The position numbers and the translations under genes are program-made. Under the pieces are notes generated by a model. That model was not told the origin of the DNA and did not search any database. It worked only from the letters and a program-made list of their open reading frames with translations. This document shows, in pieces, positions 31,292-42,140 of a DNA stretch of 64,000 nucleotides (position 1 is the first letter of the stretch; each line of letters opens with the position of its first letter). This stretch comes from Lysobacter enzymogenes. Its GTDB lineage: Bacteria; Pseudomonadota; Gammaproteobacteria; Xanthomonadales; Xanthomonadaceae. The stretch covers positions 2,294,001 to 2,358,000 of the forward strand of contig NZ_CP067395.1 in assembly GCF_017355525.1 (NCBI RefSeq), read 5' to 3'.

Positions 31292-32400
31292 ACGCGCGTC
31301 CGTCCGAGTTCGCCGCCGCGCCCGCGCCGCCGCTGGCGGTGCTGCTGGAACTGACCCATCGCTGCCCGCTGGCCTGCCCGTACTGCTCAAACCCGCTGCA
31401 GTTGGTCGGCATGCGCCAGGAACTGGACACCGCGCAGTGGCTGCGCGTGCTCGAACAGGCGGCCGAACTCGGCGTGCTGCAAGCGCATTTCTCCGGCGGC
31501 GAGCCGACCTTGCGCCGCGATCTGGCCGAACTGCTGCGCCACGCCCGCGCCCACGGCCTGTACTGCAACCTCATCACCTCCGGCGTCGGCCTCAGCCGCG
31601 AGCGGCTGGTCGAACTGCAACAGGCGGGCCTCGACCACCTGCAACTGAGCCTGCAGGACAGCCGCGCCGACGGCGCCGACCGCATCGCCGGCTACGCGGG
31701 CGCGCACGCGCGCAAGCTGACCCTGGCGCGCTGGTGCGCCGAACTCGAGCTGCCGCTGACCCTCAATGCGGTGATCCACCGCCACAACGCCGAACGCGTC
31801 GGCGAAATGATCGAGCTGGCGCTGGAGCTCGGCGCCGGCCGGCTCGAAGTCGCGCACACCCAGTACTACGGCTGGGGCCTGAAGAACCGCGCCGCGCTGC
31901 TGCCGACGCGCGAACAGTTCGACGCGGTCAGCGCCGTGGTCGAGGCCGCGCGCGCGCGGCTGCGCGGGCAACTGACCATCGACTACGTCACCCCCGATTA
32001 CTACGCGCGCCGGCCGAAGCCGTGCATGGGCGGCTGGGCGCAGCGCTTCCTCAACATCACCCCCGAAGGCAAGGTGCTGCCCTGCCACGCGGCCGAGACC
32101 ATCGAAGGGTTGCAGTTCGACAACGTGATGGAACGCGGCCTCGGCGAGATCTGGCGCGATTCGGAAGCGTTCAACCGCTACCGCGGCACCGGCTGGATGC
32201 CGGAGCCCTGCCGCGGCTGCGAGCACCGCGAGCGCGACTGGGGCGGCTGCCGCTGCCAGGCGCTGGCGCTGAGCGGACGCGCCGACACGCTCGACCCCGT
32301 GTGCGAGAAATCGCCGGACCACGCCGGCCTGCGCGCGCTGACCGAGCGCGAATCGCAGGCGCCGGCGCCGGAGTTCGTGTACCGCCGTCCGGGCCGCTGA
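31288..32400 (+). CDS. pqqE: PqqA peptide cyclase PqqE (radical SAM/SPASM)
   Basis: The 370-residue radical SAM enzyme forms the C-C bond between the conserved Glu and Tyr of PqqA. The AdoMet-cluster motif is CxxxCxxC (Cys26, Cys30, Cys33 in CPLACPYC), followed by [15 protein letters not shown]-terminal SPASM domain with auxiliary-cluster cysteines occurs in [40 protein letters not shown] and DPVCEKS. GTG at 31288 overlaps pqqD by four bases. It is the last gene of the operon; no PqqF/G protease follows. Confidence 0.96.
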   Translation: MNARPSEFAAAPAPPLAVLLELTHRCPLACPYCSNPLQLVGMRQELDTAQWLRVLEQAAELGVLQAHFSGGEPTLRRDLAELLRHARAHGLYCNLITSGVGLSRERLVELQQAGLDHLQLSLQDSRADGADRIAGYAGAHARKLTLARWCAELELPLTLNAVIHRHNAERVGEMIELALELGAGRLEVAHTQYYGWGLKNRAALLPTREQFDAVSAVVEAARARLRGQLTIDYVTPDYYARRPKPCMGGWAQRFLNITPEGKVLPCHAAETIEGLQFDNVMERGLGEIWRDSEAFNRYRGTGWMPEPCRGCEHRERDWGGCRCQALALSGRADTLDPVCEKSPDHAGLRALTERESQAPAPEFVYRRPGR

Positions 32401-32865
32401 TCCCGCATGGCCTCCCTGTAGGAGCGGCGCGAGCCGCGACCAACCGCAGCGGCGTACGCGAGCGTCTCTTTCCGAAGACCGAGGCGACAAGCGTTGGCTC
32501 CGGAAAAGCGATTGAGCATCGGTAGCTTCGGATGCTGCGCTTGTCGCGGCTCGCGCCGCTCCTACAGGTAGGCCATGCAGACTCGCCGTCCTCGCCCACC
32601 CTGCCGCACGCGTCGTCGAATCGCAGCTTGCGACGTCGGTGCGGCTGCGCAGTCGCGGCTCGCGCCGCTCCTACAGATGGCCAGTGAGCCCGTGCGAACT
32701 CACCGCCCCTCACCCACCGTGCCGCCCGCCACACCCGCACTGCGCACCCATCGCAACCCGCGACCGCCGATGCCGCGCAATCCTCCGTCCGCGCCGCGCC
32801 GCGCTTCCGCGCGCGGGCGCCGCAGGCATACTCGCCTCGCCCCTGACCTCGTCCCGGAACCGGCC
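32401..32865. other. Intergenic region with three REP-like units
   Basis: The 465-base gap after pqqE carries REP units at 32416-32441 (plus), 32542-32567 (minus) and 32651-32676 (minus). No credible ORF is present. The first unit lies 16 bases after the pqqE stop and may protect or end the pqq transcript. Confidence 0.6.
32416..32676. repeat. Cluster of three REP-like units
   Basis: All three share the palindromic core GGAGCGGCGCGAGCCGCG. The first and second units are inverted relative to each other across about 100 bases, and the third repeats the orientation of the second. Confidence 0.85.
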
Positions 32866-34518
32866 ATGCCCGCTCATCCCTTCGCGCCGCGCCCGACCGC
32901 GCTCGCCTGCGTCCTCGCCCTGGCCTGCGGCGCGCTCGCCGGTTGCGCCGGCGGCGCCGCTCCGCGCGCGCCGCAACCCATCGCCGCGGCCACCGCGCAG
33001 GCGCCGCGCGACTTCCTGCCGCGCGACCCGCTGCGCATCGCCGAGACCGACACCGCCACCCTCGCCGCGCGCATGGCCGGCGGCGAACTCAGCAGCGCGC
33101 GCCTGACCCAGGCCTACCTCGACCGCATCGCCGCGCTCGACGACGCCGGCCCGCAGCTCAACGCGGTGATCGAGCTCAATCCCAACGCCCTGGCCGAGGC
33201 GCGCGCGCTCGACGAGGAGCGCAAGGCCGGCCACGCGCGCGGGCCGCTGCACGGCATTCCGGTACTCATCAAGGACAACATCGACGCGGTGCCGATGGTC
33301 AATTCGGCCGGCTCGCTGGCGCTGGCCGCGCACCGGCCGAAACAGGACGCGCCGCTGGTCGCGGCGCTGCGCAAGGCCGGCGCGGTGATCCTCGGCAAGA
33401 CCAACCTCAGCGAGTGGGCCAACTTCCGCTCCACCCGCTCGATCTCCGGTTGGAGCGGCCGCGGCGGCCTCACCCGCAATCCCTACGCGCTCGACCGCAG
33501 CGCCTGCGGTTCCAGCAGCGGCACCGGCGCCGCCGTCGCCGCCAGCCTGGCCGCGGTCGGCGTGGGCACCGAAACCGACGGCAGCATCCTGTGTCCGGCG
33601 GCGATGAACGGGCTGGTCGGGTTCAAGCCCAGCGTCGGCCTGGTCAGCCGCGCCGGCATCATTCCGATTTCGCACAGCCAGGACACCGCCGGCCCGATGG
33701 CGCGCAGCGTCGCCGACGCGGCGCAGTTGCTCAACGTTCTCGCCGCGGCCGAAGCCGGCAACGACGACGCCGCCCAGGCCGCGGCCGGCAAGCACGTCCA
33801 GGACTACGTCGCCGCGCTCGACCCCGACGCCCTGCACGGCGCGCGCCTGGGCCTGCTGCGCGACACCGGGATCAAGACCCATCCCGACCAGGACGCGGCG
33901 CTGCAACGCACGCTCAAGGCCGTGCGCGACGCCGGCGCCACCGTGGTCGAGGTGCGCCTGCCGCAGAAGTGGGGCGAGGCCGAGTTCGAGGTCATGCTGT
34001 ACGAGTTCAAGGACGGCCTGCAGCGCTACCTGCGCGACAGCGACGCGCCGGTGAAGACGCTGGACGAGCTGATCGCGTTCAACCGCGCCAACGCCGCGCG
34101 CGAGATGCCGTTCTTCGGCCAGGAGCTGTTCGAACGCGCCGCCAAAAAAGGGCCGCTGACCGACGCCGCCTATCGCAAGGCCGCCGCGCAGGCGCGCGCG
34201 CTGGCCGGCGCGCAGGGCATCGACGCGCTGATGAAGAAGCACAAGCTCGACGCGCTGATCGCCCCGGCGACCGCGCCGGCGTTCATGGTCGACCCGGTCA
34301 ACGGCGACGCCTTCGGCGGCGCCAGCTGGGGCGCGGCCGCGGTCGCCGGCTATCCGAGCCTGACCGTGCCGATGGGCGAAGCGCAGGGCTTGCCGGTCGG
34401 CCTGGTGTTCATGGGCCGGCGCTGGGACGACGCCAAGCTGCTTTCGCTCGGGTTCGCGTACGAGCAGATCACCCAAGCGCGCACGGCGCCGAAGTATCGG
34501 GTGACCTTGAGTCCGTAG
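32866..34518 (+). CDS. Amidase-signature family protein, probable lipoprotein
   Basis: The 550-residue amidase has a lipoprotein-type signal (lipobox LAGC, Cys27), so it is likely envelope-anchored. The Ser-cisSer-Lys triad is visible: Lys136 in IPVLIKDNIDA, cis-Ser216 in ACGSSSGTGAAVAASLAA, and nucleophile Ser240 in GTETDGSILCPA. The C-terminal part has AGYPSLTVPMGEAQGLPVGLVFMGRRWDDAKLLSLGFAYEQ. Substrate is unknown; peptide amides or aryl amides are handled by relatives with this architecture. The frame extends upstream to 32575 through REP sequence, so the ATG at 32866 is preferred. Confidence 0.88.
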   Translation: MPAHPFAPRPTALACVLALACGALAGCAGGAAPRAPQPIAAATAQAPRDFLPRDPLRIAETDTATLAARMAGGELSSARLTQAYLDRIAALDDAGPQLNAVIELNPNALAEARALDEERKAGHARGPLHGIPVLIKDNIDAVPMVNSAGSLALAAHRPKQDAPLVAALRKAGAVILGKTNLSEWANFRSTRSISGWSGRGGLTRNPYALDRSACGSSSGTGAAVAASLAAVGVGTETDGSILCPAAMNGLVGFKPSVGLVSRAGIIPISHSQDTAGPMARSVADAAQLLNVLAAAEAGNDDAAQAAAGKHVQDYVAALDPDALHGARLGLLRDTGIKTHPDQDAALQRTLKAVRDAGATVVEVRLPQKWGEAEFEVMLYEFKDGLQRYLRDSDAPVKTLDELIAFNRANAAREMPFFGQELFERAAKKGPLTDAAYRKAAAQARALAGAQGIDALMKKHKLDALIAPATAPAFMVDPVNGDAFGGASWGAAAVAGYPSLTVPMGEAQGLPVGLVFMGRRWDDAKLLSLGFAYEQITQARTAPKYRVTLSP

Positions 34519-34564
34519 GCGCGCGCGGCGATTGCGCCGCGAAGATCTGCGCCGTCTCCCGCGC

Positions 34565-35032
34565 TCAGCGGCGGCGCAGCGAGGGCCAGGCCTGGATCAG
34601 GCCGGCCAGATGGATCAGCCCGATCGCCAGACAGATTCCCGAACTCCACCACCAGAACGTCGCGCTGCGTCCGGGAAACGCCGCCATCACCGGCGCCACG
34701 GCCAGCCCGCGGGCCAGATACACCGCGGTGATCGCGCACAACGCCGTGCGCAGCAGCGGCAAGCGCCGCACCGCGCCGGCCGCGGAGAACGCGTACAGCG
34801 ACCAAACCGCCAGCACCGCCGCGATGGCCAGCGTCAGCAACGTCGGATAAAGATGGCCGGCCGCGGCCGCGCGCGCCATCGGCTCGCCGGCGCCGAGCGC
34901 GCGATACCACGGCGCGCCGAACGCGATGCAGCCCAGATGCGCGAACGCGGCGAGCGCGCTGAGCGCGCCCGCCGCGATCAAGGTCCGATCGACGCGCCGG
35001 GGTTCCGGCGCGGCCGCGTCCGTGCGGCGCAT
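34565..35032 (-). CDS. Small inner-membrane protein of unknown function
   Basis: The 155-residue protein has four predicted hydrophobic helices (about 16-38, 58-82, 92-113, 124-147) and a basic C-terminus (QAWPSLRRR). The loops contain GAPWYRALGAGEPMARAAAAGHLYPT. No family is recognised. It lies four bases after the DAHP synthase stop on the same strand, so it is probably cotranscribed, but there is no functional link evident. Confidence 0.75.
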   Translation of the reverse strand: MRRTDAAAPEPRRVDRTLIAAGALSALAAFAHLGCIAFGAPWYRALGAGEPMARAAAAGHLYPTLLTLAIAAVLAVWSLYAFSAAGAVRRLPLLRTALCAITAVYLARGLAVAPVMAAFPGRSATFWWWSSGICLAIGLIHLAGLIQAWPSLRRR

Positions 35033-35036
35033 CCGC

Positions 35037-36428
35037 TCAGGCCGGCGCCGCGATCTGCGCCTGCTTGCGCACGATCAGCATCGCCACTTCCAGCGCCTGC
35101 TCGTAGTTCAGGCGCGGATCGACCGTCGAGCGGTAGGCGCGTTCCAGATCGCTCTCGGTCAGCTCGCGCGCGCCGCCGAGGCACTCGGTCACGTCCTCGC
35201 CGGTCAGCTCCAGGTGCACGCCGCCGAGGCGGGTGCCGGCCGCGGCGTGCAGCTCGAAGCTCTGCTCGATCTCGGCGCGGATGTTGCGGAAGCGGCGGGT
35301 CTTGTAGCCGTTGCTGGTGCTCTCGGTGTTGCCGTGCATCGGGTCGCACACCCACAGCACGCGGCGGCCGTCGCGGCGCATCGCGTCGAGCAGCGGCGGC
35401 AGCTTGTCGGCGACCGTGCTCGCGCCCATGCGGTGGATGAAGGTCAGACGGCCCGGCTCGTCTTCCGGATTGAGCAGGTCGATCGTGCGCAGCAGCTGGT
35501 CCGGCGTCACCGACGGGCCGACCTTCAGCGCGATCGGATTGCGGATGCCGCGGAAGTACTCGGCGTGGGCGCCGTCGACCGCCGCGGTGCGCATGCCGAT
35601 CCACGGGTAATGCGTGCTGAGGTTGAAGTGGCCCCAATGGCGCGGCACCTGCCGGGTCAGCGATTCCTCGTACGGCAGCAGCAGCGCTTCGTGCGAGGTG
35701 TAGAAGTCGACCCGGTTGAGGTTGTGCACTTCCGAGCCCGACAGCGTCTCCATGAAGCGCACCGCGTCGCCGATCGCGTTGACCATGCGCCGGTACTCGT
35801 CGGCCAGCGGCGAGTGGCCGACCCAGCTGAGGTTCCAGTACTCGGGATGGTGCAGGTCGGCGAAACCGCCGTCGATCAGCGCGCGCACGAAGTTCATCGT
35901 CATCGACGAACGCGCGTGCGCCTTGATCATGCGGCGCGGATCGGGCTTGCGCGCGAGCTCGGTGAAGGCCGGGCCGTTGACCATGTCGCCGCGGTAGCTC
36001 GGCAAGGTCACGCCGTCGATGGTCTCGGTATCGGCCGAACGCGGCTTGGCGTACTGCCCCGCGAAACGGCCGACCCGCACCACCGGCTTGCGCATGCCGT
36101 GCACCAGCACCAGGCTCATCTGCAGCAGCACCTTGAGCCGGTTGGAGATGACGTCGGAGGTGCACGAGTCGAAGCTCTCCGCGCAATCGCCGCCCTGCAG
36201 CAAAAATCGCTTGCCTTCCTGCGCTTCGGCCAGTTGCTGCTTGAGCGAAAGGATCTCCCACGAAGTCACCAACGGCGGCAGGTGGCGCAGTTCCGCCAGC
36301 GCGCTCTCGAGTTCGGCCTGGTCCGGATAATTCGGCAGCTGCAGTGCGGTGCGCTCGCGCCAGGAGGTCGGGCTCCAGTCGGCGGGAAGATTGACGGCAC
36401 GGAGGTTGCTGCGATCGGAGGCGCTCAT
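35037..36428 (-). CDS. aroG: 3-deoxy-7-phosphoheptulonate synthase, class II
   Basis: The 463-residue enzyme condenses phosphoenolpyruvate and erythrose 4-phosphate in the first step of the shikimate pathway. It is of the plant/actinobacterial type II family rather than the AroG/F/H type I. Signatures are FLLQGGDCAESFDSCTSD, VVRVGRFAGQYAKPRS, LPSYRGDMVNG, SHEALLLPYEE, WIGMRTAAVDGAHAEYFRGI, VGPSV, FIHRMGA, WVCDPMHGN and GGVHLELTGEDVTECLGG. The full family length is present. The gene symbol for the type II form varies between organisms. Confidence 0.93.
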   Translation of the reverse strand: MSASDRSNLRAVNLPADWSPTSWRERTALQLPNYPDQAELESALAELRHLPPLVTSWEILSLKQQLAEAQEGKRFLLQGGDCAESFDSCTSDVISNRLKVLLQMSLVLVHGMRKPVVRVGRFAGQYAKPRSADTETIDGVTLPSYRGDMVNGPAFTELARKPDPRRMIKAHARSSMTMNFVRALIDGGFADLHHPEYWNLSWVGHSPLADEYRRMVNAIGDAVRFMETLSGSEVHNLNRVDFYTSHEALLLPYEESLTRQVPRHWGHFNLSTHYPWIGMRTAAVDGAHAEYFRGIRNPIALKVGPSVTPDQLLRTIDLLNPEDEPGRLTFIHRMGASTVADKLPPLLDAMRRDGRRVLWVCDPMHGNTESTSNGYKTRRFRNIRAEIEQSFELHAAAGTRLGGVHLELTGEDVTECLGGARELTESDLERAYRSTVDPRLNYEQALEVAMLIVRKQAQIAAPA

Positions 36429-36507
36429 TTGCTTGGTTCCGTTGGGTGTCGCGGTGTGTGGGAGGTTGGGGTGGAAGGGATGGGTGGCGAAGCTTGCGGT
36501 GTTGCGG

Positions 36508-37017
36508 TTACTTGCTCGAACGCGGCCGGAATGCGGCGTAGGCCGCCCACAGCGCCAGCACGACGAAGCAGATCAGGCTCCAGGCCGGCATCGCCAGGCC
36601 GAGGAAGGTCCAGTCGACGTTGGCGCATTCGCCCGAACCGGTCATGACCTTGCGGATCACGCCGCTGATCGGCATCGCCCCGAGCATGTAGTCCAGGCCC
36701 GGGCCGCAGGCCGGCACCTGATCCGGCGGCAGGTGCTGCAGACGCACGTGGTTGCCGGCCACGGCGATGCCGGCGCCGGCGGCGATCAGGGCGAGCACGC
36801 CCCAGACCTTGCGGCCCAGCGGCTTGCCCGGCCCGTGGATCGCGCCGAGCAGGAACATCAACCCGAGCGCGGCGAACGCCACGCGCTGGAAGATGCACAA
36901 CGGGCACGGCTCGAGATGTTGGTAGAACTGCAGGTACACGGCGTACGCGAGCAAGCCCGCGCAGGCCAGGAAGCCGAGCAGGAACTGGATCCGGAAGGAG
37001 GCTTTGAAAGGGTTCAT
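36508..37017 (-). CDS. dsbB: Disulfide bond formation protein DsbB
   Basis: The 169-residue inner-membrane quinone reductase reoxidises DsbA. It has four membrane helices and two cysteine pairs: Cys38-x-x-Cys41 in EPCPLCIFQRVAF, and Cys104/Cys131 in the second periplasmic loop (VPACGPGLDYML; GSGECANVDWTFLG). I chose the ATG at 37015-37017, right before the first membrane helix; the longer frame to 37092 has unrelated residues. It lies 79 bases before the DAHP synthase gene on the same strand. Confidence 0.93.
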   Translation of the reverse strand: MNPFKASFRIQFLLGFLACAGLLAYAVYLQFYQHLEPCPLCIFQRVAFAALGLMFLLGAIHGPGKPLGRKVWGVLALIAAGAGIAVAGNHVRLQHLPPDQVPACGPGLDYMLGAMPISGVIRKVMTGSGECANVDWTFLGLAMPAWSLICFVVLALWAAYAAFRPRSSK

Positions 37018-37382
37018 GTACACACCATACGGGTCGGGGTCGGGTGGTGCCAATGTCCTATCGGCATGTGATGAGGCAACGCTGCGTCGCATCGCAGCCC
37101 CACATGGACTGCGTCGGCGGCGCGAAAGTTGCCGCGCTGCGACGATTCGTCCTCATGCCGATGGCGCTCCGATTCCTGCCTGCCCGAGTCCCCCCGTATC
37201 CGTCCGTCGAGCCTACCGCACTGCAACATTTACCGGGGTAACCGTTGCCGCAGTAACCGTCGCCGGAAAACAAAAACCCCGACCTCTCGGCCGGGGTTTT
37301 CGCTCGCCTGGGGCCCGACCGCTGCGCGGCCGAGACCCGATGTGCTGGCGGTCCGTCGCGCCGGTTGCGGCGCGGACGGGAA
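37018..37382. other. Intergenic region, rplQ terminator and dsbB upstream region
   Basis: The 365 bases hold the rplQ terminator (37266-37302) and, nearer dsbB, somewhat less GC-rich sequence with no credible ORF. Two copies of a GTAACCGT-GCCG motif occur at about 37237-37265. Confidence 0.5.
37266..37302 (-). terminator. Intrinsic terminator of the ribosomal block after rplQ
   Basis: Reading leftward, AAAACCCCGGCC and GGTCGGGGTTTTT pair around a GAGA loop and are followed by TGTTTTCC. It lies about 80 bases past the rplQ stop and ends the alpha operon. Confidence 0.92.
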
Positions 37383-37757
37383 TTACTCGGTCGCCGCTTC
37401 CGGACGATCGACCAGCTCGACATAGGCCATCGGCGCATTGTCGCCAGCGCGGAAACCGCACTTGAGGATGCGCAGGTAGCCGCCCGGACGGCTCGCGTAG
37501 CGCGGGCCCAGGGTGGTGAACAGGGTGCCGACGGCTTCCTTGTCGCGCAGGCGCGAGAAGGCGAGGCGGCGGTTGGCGACGCCGTCCTGCTTGGCCAGGG
37601 TGATCAGCGGCTCGGCGACGCGGCGCAGTTCCTTGGCCTTGGGCAGGGTGGTGCGGATGAGGCCGTGCTTGATCAGCGAGGCGGCCATGTTGGTGAACAT
37701 GGCATCGCGGTGGGCGCTGGTACGGCTGAACTTACGACCGGCTTTCTGGTGACGCAT
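37383..37757 (-). CDS. rplQ: 50S ribosomal protein L17
   Basis: The 124-residue protein opens [20 protein letters not shown] and contains [23 protein letters not shown], both invariant L17 features near the exit of the peptide tunnel. The C-terminal tail ([12 protein letters not shown]) is short and acidic. It is the last gene of the alpha operon, after a 207-base gap from rpoA that is long for this junction. Confidence 0.97.
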   Translation of the reverse strand: MRHQKAGRKFSRTSAHRDAMFTNMAASLIKHGLIRTTLPKAKELRRVAEPLITLAKQDGVANRRLAFSRLRDKEAVGTLFTTLGPRYASRPGGYLRILKCGFRAGDNAPMAYVELVDRPEAATE

Positions 37758-37964
37758 GACGGTGATTCCTGTGAATGTTGGGACGGTTGGATTTCGCTGT
37801 CGCCATCCAGGCGTTGGAGCATTGGACTGCGGATGGTCCGAACCGGCCTTCCCTGACCGGCTGGCCGCGGACTTCGTGGTCCGTCGGCGGGTGTTGCGTT
37901 GACGCGTTTGCTGCTCTGACAGACGCGGGCCGCGCCTCGCGGCGCGGCCCGGTCGATGGCCTTA

Positions 37965-38963
37965 TCAGCCCATCATGCCGTGCGAGGCGATGCCTGCCGG
38001 CGGCCAGTTTTCCAGCTTCATGCCGAGGGACAGGCCGCGCTGAGCCAGCACTTCCTTGATCTCGGTGAGCGACTTCTTGCCCAGGTTCGGGGTCTTGAGC
38101 AGCTCGACTTCGGTCTTCTGGATCAGATCGCCGACGTAGTAGATGCTCTCGGCCTTGAGGCAGTTGGCCGAACGCACGGTCAGCTCCAGATCGTCGATCG
38201 GGCGCAGCAGGATCGGATCGATGCCGCTGGTGGCCGGCTTCTGCGCGCCGCGGTCGCGGTGGGTGAAGTCGCCGAACACCGACAGCTGATCGGTGAGGAT
38301 GTCGGCGGCGGTGCGCACGGCTTCCTCGGCGTCGATCGTGCCGTTGGTTTCGATGTCCAGGACCAGCTTGTCCAGGTCGGTGCGCTGCTCGACGCGCGCG
38401 GCTTCCACGGCGTAAGCGACGCGACGGACCGGCGAGAAGCTGGCGTCCAGCATCAGGCGGCCGATGGCGCGGGTTTCTTCGTCCGGACGACGGCGCGAGG
38501 CCGCCGGCTGGTAGCCGAAGCCGCGCTCGATCTTCAGACGCATGTTGATCGCCGTGTCCTTGGTCAGGTGGCAGATCACATGGTCGGTGTTGAGGATTTC
38601 GACGTTGTGGTCGGTCTTGATGTCGCCGGCGGTGACGATGCCGGGGCCCTGCTTGGCCAGCGACAGCGTCGAGGACTCGCCGGTGTGCATGCGGATGGCC
38701 ACGTCCTTCAGGTTCAGCAGGACTTCCAGCACGTCCTCTTCCAGACCTTCGACCGTGGTGTACTCGTGCAGCACGCCGTCGATTTCGACTTCGGTGATGG
38801 CGAAACCCGGGATCGACGACAGCAGCACGCGGCGCAACGCGTTGCCGAGCGTGTGGCCGTAACCGCGCTCCAACGGCTCGATCACGACTTTGGCGCGATT
38901 GCCGGCGAGGCGTTCGATCTGCGGGCCACGCGGGCGCAGTACCTGGTTGGCGGTAACCGTCAT
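37965..38963 (-). CDS. rpoA: RNA polymerase alpha subunit
   Basis: The 332-residue subunit has the N-terminal assembly/dimerisation domain ([25 protein letters not shown]) and, after a flexible linker near 240, the C-terminal DNA- and activator-binding domain ([45 protein letters not shown]). It organises RNA polymerase assembly with beta and beta', both encoded at the right end of this window. The ATG lies 158 bases after rpsD. Confidence 0.97.
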   Translation of the reverse strand: MTVTANQVLRPRGPQIERLAGNRAKVVIEPLERGYGHTLGNALRRVLLSSIPGFAITEVEIDGVLHEYTTVEGLEEDVLEVLLNLKDVAIRMHTGESSTLSLAKQGPGIVTAGDIKTDHNVEILNTDHVICHLTKDTAINMRLKIERGFGYQPAASRRRPDEETRAIGRLMLDASFSPVRRVAYAVEAARVEQRTDLDKLVLDIETNGTIDAEEAVRTAADILTDQLSVFGDFTHRDRGAQKPATSGIDPILLRPIDDLELTVRSANCLKAESIYYVGDLIQKTEVELLKTPNLGKKSLTEIKEVLAQRGLSLGMKLENWPPAGIASHGMMG

Positions 38964-39121
38964 GTTTCGGTGTCTCCAATGACCTTCGCCGGGGGGCGAC
39001 GGAAGGCTTTAGCTCTTGGAGCCCCCTCGAATCGAGGGAGCGGCCGCCGCAGCTTGCGCCACGGCGGCCTGGGGTGCACAGCGCGCCGGATCCGCGGGGA
39101 CCCGGCGCAGGGCTTGCACTA

Positions 39122-39751
<630 letters not shown>

Positions 39752-39765
39752 GTTCTTTCAGCTCC

Positions 39766-40158
39766 TCAGACGCGACGCTTCTTCGGCGGACGGCACCCGT
39801 TGTGCGGGATAGGCGTCACGTCGATGATGTTGATGATCTTGTAACCGACGTTGTTCAGCGAACGAACGGCGGATTCACGGCCCGGACCCGGACCCTTGAT
39901 GCGCACTTCCAGCGACTTGACGCCGTAGTCGAGCGCAGCACGGCCGGCCTTTTCGGCGGCGACCTGGGCGGCGAACGGGGTGGACTTGCGCGAGCCGCGG
40001 AAACCCGCGCCACCCGAAGTCGCCCACGACAGCGCGTTGCCCTGACGGTCGGTGATCGTGATGATGGTGTTGTTGAAAGAAGCGTGGACGTGGGCGATGC
40101 CGTCGGTGACGACGCGCTTGATCTTCTTCTTGGTCTTGACTGCTGCCGGCTTGGCCAT
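39766..40158 (-). CDS. rpsK: 30S ribosomal protein S11
   Basis: The 130-residue platform protein has the conserved [26 protein letters not shown] core, the [14 protein letters not shown] segment, [13 protein letters not shown], and the basic C-terminus [18 protein letters not shown]. It is separated from rpsM and rpsD by only 13 and 14 bases, a normal tight junction. Confidence 0.97.
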   Translation of the reverse strand: MAKPAAVKTKKKIKRVVTDGIAHVHASFNNTIITITDRQGNALSWATSGGAGFRGSRKSTPFAAQVAAEKAGRAALDYGVKSLEVRIKGPGPGRESAVRSLNNVGYKIINIIDVTPIPHNGCRPPKKRRV

Positions 40159-40171
40159 GGTCTAGGTCCCC

Positions 40172-40528
40172 TTACTTCTTGATGGCCTTGCGCGGACCCT
40201 TGCGGGTACGAGCATTGGTCCGGGTACGCTGACCACGCAGCGGCAGGCCGCGACGGTGACGCAGGCCGCGGTAGCAGCCCAGGTCCATCAGACGCTTGAT
40301 GGCGATGCCGATTTCGCGGCGCAGATCGCCTTCGACCACGAACTTGCCGACTTCGGCGCGCAGGCGCTCGACTTCGGGTTCCGACAGGTCACGGATCTTG
40401 GTGCTCGAAGTCACGCCTGCGGTTTCGCAGATTTGCTTCGAACGGGTACGGCCGATGCCGTAGATGCTCTGGAGCCCAACCCAGACATGCTTCTGGGCAG
40501 GCAGATTGACGCCCGCAATACGCGCCAT
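40172..40528 (-). CDS. rpsM: 30S ribosomal protein S13
   Basis: The 118-residue head protein begins [20 protein letters not shown], has the helix-two-turn-helix [17 protein letters not shown], and the basic tRNA-contacting tail [20 protein letters not shown]. It follows secY after a 231-base gap with no rpmJ gene in it. Confidence 0.97.
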   Translation of the reverse strand: MARIAGVNLPAQKHVWVGLQSIYGIGRTRSKQICETAGVTSSTKIRDLSEPEVERLRAEVGKFVVEGDLRREIGIAIKRLMDLGCYRGLRHRRGLPLRGQRTRTNARTRKGPRKAIKK

Positions 40529-40759
40529 AACGCGATCTCCAACTGGTTTGGCGGCCGAGACGGATTAATCCCGGCGGAGTGAACTGGAAATTGTATCTAG
40601 GTCTCGGGTTAATAGGAAGCCCCGCGGCACCCGAAGGTGCCACGGCGCTCCGGCATGGGGAGTGTGCCCATGCTCCGGCGACGAGTCGGAACTGGCTGAA
40701 CAGGCGATGCCCTGCCCCTCAGCCCCGCGCGCTACTCTGGCGCGCGTACTGGCTCTGAC
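40529..40759 (-). other. Hairpin-rich gap between secY and rpsM
   Basis: The 231-base gap carries two clear hairpins, GGCACC-CGAA-GGTGCC at 40626-40641 and CATGGG with CCCATG around a 7-base loop at about 40654-40672. No L36 gene was found here. A promoter, attenuator or processing site is possible. Confidence 0.5.
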
Positions 40760-42133
40760 TCACCCGCGCGCGAGACCGCCGCGCGAGCCGCCCTTCAGGT
40801 TCGCTTTCTTCAACAGGCTTTCGTACTGATGCGACATCAGATGAGCCTGGATTTGAGCGATGAAATCCATCACCACGACCACGACGATCAGCAGCGAAGT
40901 GCCGCCGAAGTAGAACGAGGTGCCCAGTTGGGTACGCATGACCTCCGGGAGGAGGCAGACGATGACCAAATAAATCGCGCCGGCCGCGGTCAAGCGGGTC
41001 AGCACGCCGTCCACATAATCCGCCGTCGCCTTGCCCGGACGGATGCCCGGAATCAGCGCACCCGACTTCTTGAGGTTGTCGGCGGTTTCCTGCGAGTTGA
41101 ACACCAGCGCCGTGTAGAAGAACGCGAAGCCGATGATCAGACCAGCATACAGGATCATGTGCACCGGCTCGCCCGGGGCCAGCCACTGGCTGAGCCGCGA
41201 GAGGAAACCGGAAAGACCCGAACCGCTGTTGCTCTGGGCGAACCAGGTGGCGGCGGTGGCGGGGAACATCACGATGCTCGACGCGAAGATCGCCGGGATC
41301 ACGCCCGACATGTTGAGCTTCAGGGGCAGGAACGACGCCTGGTTCATATAGGCGTTGCGACCGCCCTGACGGCGCGCGTAGTTGACCGTGATCCGGCGCT
41401 GGCCGCGTTCGACGAAGACCACCAGATAGGTGAAGCCGAACACCAGCAGGATCACCACGATCGCCGCGATCGCGCTCATATCGCCGTTGCGGATCTGCTC
41501 GAACATGTGCAGGACCGCGGCCGGCAAGCCGGCGACGATGCCGGCGAAGATGATCAGCGATACGCCGTTGCCGACGCCACGCTCGGTGATCTGTTCGCCC
41601 AGCCACATCAGGAACATGGTGCCCGCGGTCAACGCGATCACCGCGGTCAGGATGAAGCCCATGCCCGGCGCGTACACCACCGGCACGCCATCGGGCGCCA
41701 CGCTGGACTGCAGGCCGGCGGCGATGCCCCAGGCCTGGAACACCGCCAGCGGAATGGCGCCCATGCGCGACCACTGGTTGATCTTGCGCCGGCCCGACTC
41801 GCCTTCCTTCTGGATGGCCTTCAGGCTGGGCACGATCTGCACCAGCAACTGCACGATGATCGATGCCGAGATGTACGGCATGACATTGAGGGCGAACAGA
41901 CTGAAGCGATGCAGGGCGCCGCCGGTGAACATGTTGAACATGTCCACGATGGTGCCCTGCTTGGTCTCCATGAACTTGACCATCGCTTCCGGGTTGATAC
42001 CCGGCACCGGGATGTAGCTGCCGATGCGATAGACGATCAACGCGCCGATGACGAACAGCAGACGCTGACGCAACTCGGTGAACTTACCGAGCCCGCCGCC
42101 GATACCAGCCATTGCGTTGCCGCTGCGCGCCAT
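40760..42133 (-). CDS. secY: Protein translocase subunit SecY
   Basis: The 457-residue channel protein has ten membrane helices. Recognisable segments are the first helix and loop [16 protein letters not shown], the plug/helix 2 region [26 protein letters not shown], the cytosolic loops carrying the conserved arginine ([16 protein letters not shown]), and helix 10 ([18 protein letters not shown]). It forms the Sec channel with SecE and SecG. It lies seven bases after rplO. Confidence 0.97.
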   Translation of the reverse strand: MARSGNAMAGIGGGLGKFTELRQRLLFVIGALIVYRIGSYIPVPGINPEAMVKFMETKQGTIVDMFNMFTGGALHRFSLFALNVMPYISASIIVQLLVQIVPSLKAIQKEGESGRRKINQWSRMGAIPLAVFQAWGIAAGLQSSVAPDGVPVVYAPGMGFILTAVIALTAGTMFLMWLGEQITERGVGNGVSLIIFAGIVAGLPAAVLHMFEQIRNGDMSAIAAIVVILLVFGFTYLVVFVERGQRRITVNYARRQGGRNAYMNQASFLPLKLNMSGVIPAIFASSIVMFPATAATWFAQSNSGSGLSGFLSRLSQWLAPGEPVHMILYAGLIIGFAFFYTALVFNSQETADNLKKSGALIPGIRPGKATADYVDGVLTRLTAAGAIYLVIVCLLPEVMRTQLGTSFYFGGTSLLIVVVVVMDFIAQIQAHLMSHQYESLLKKANLKGGSRGGLARG

Positions 42134-42140
42134 TCGTCAG

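Noticed and set aside
31288..32525. Second frame of about 360 codons over pqqE
   Set aside because: Shadow frame; pqqE has the radical SAM and SPASM motifs.
37018..37265. Small ORFs between rplQ terminator and dsbB
   Set aside because: No ribosome site, unlikely residue composition and conflicting frames on both strands.
40529..40759. Possible rpmJ (L36) gene between secY and rpsM
   Set aside because: No frame with the L36 pattern was found; the gene is probably elsewhere.
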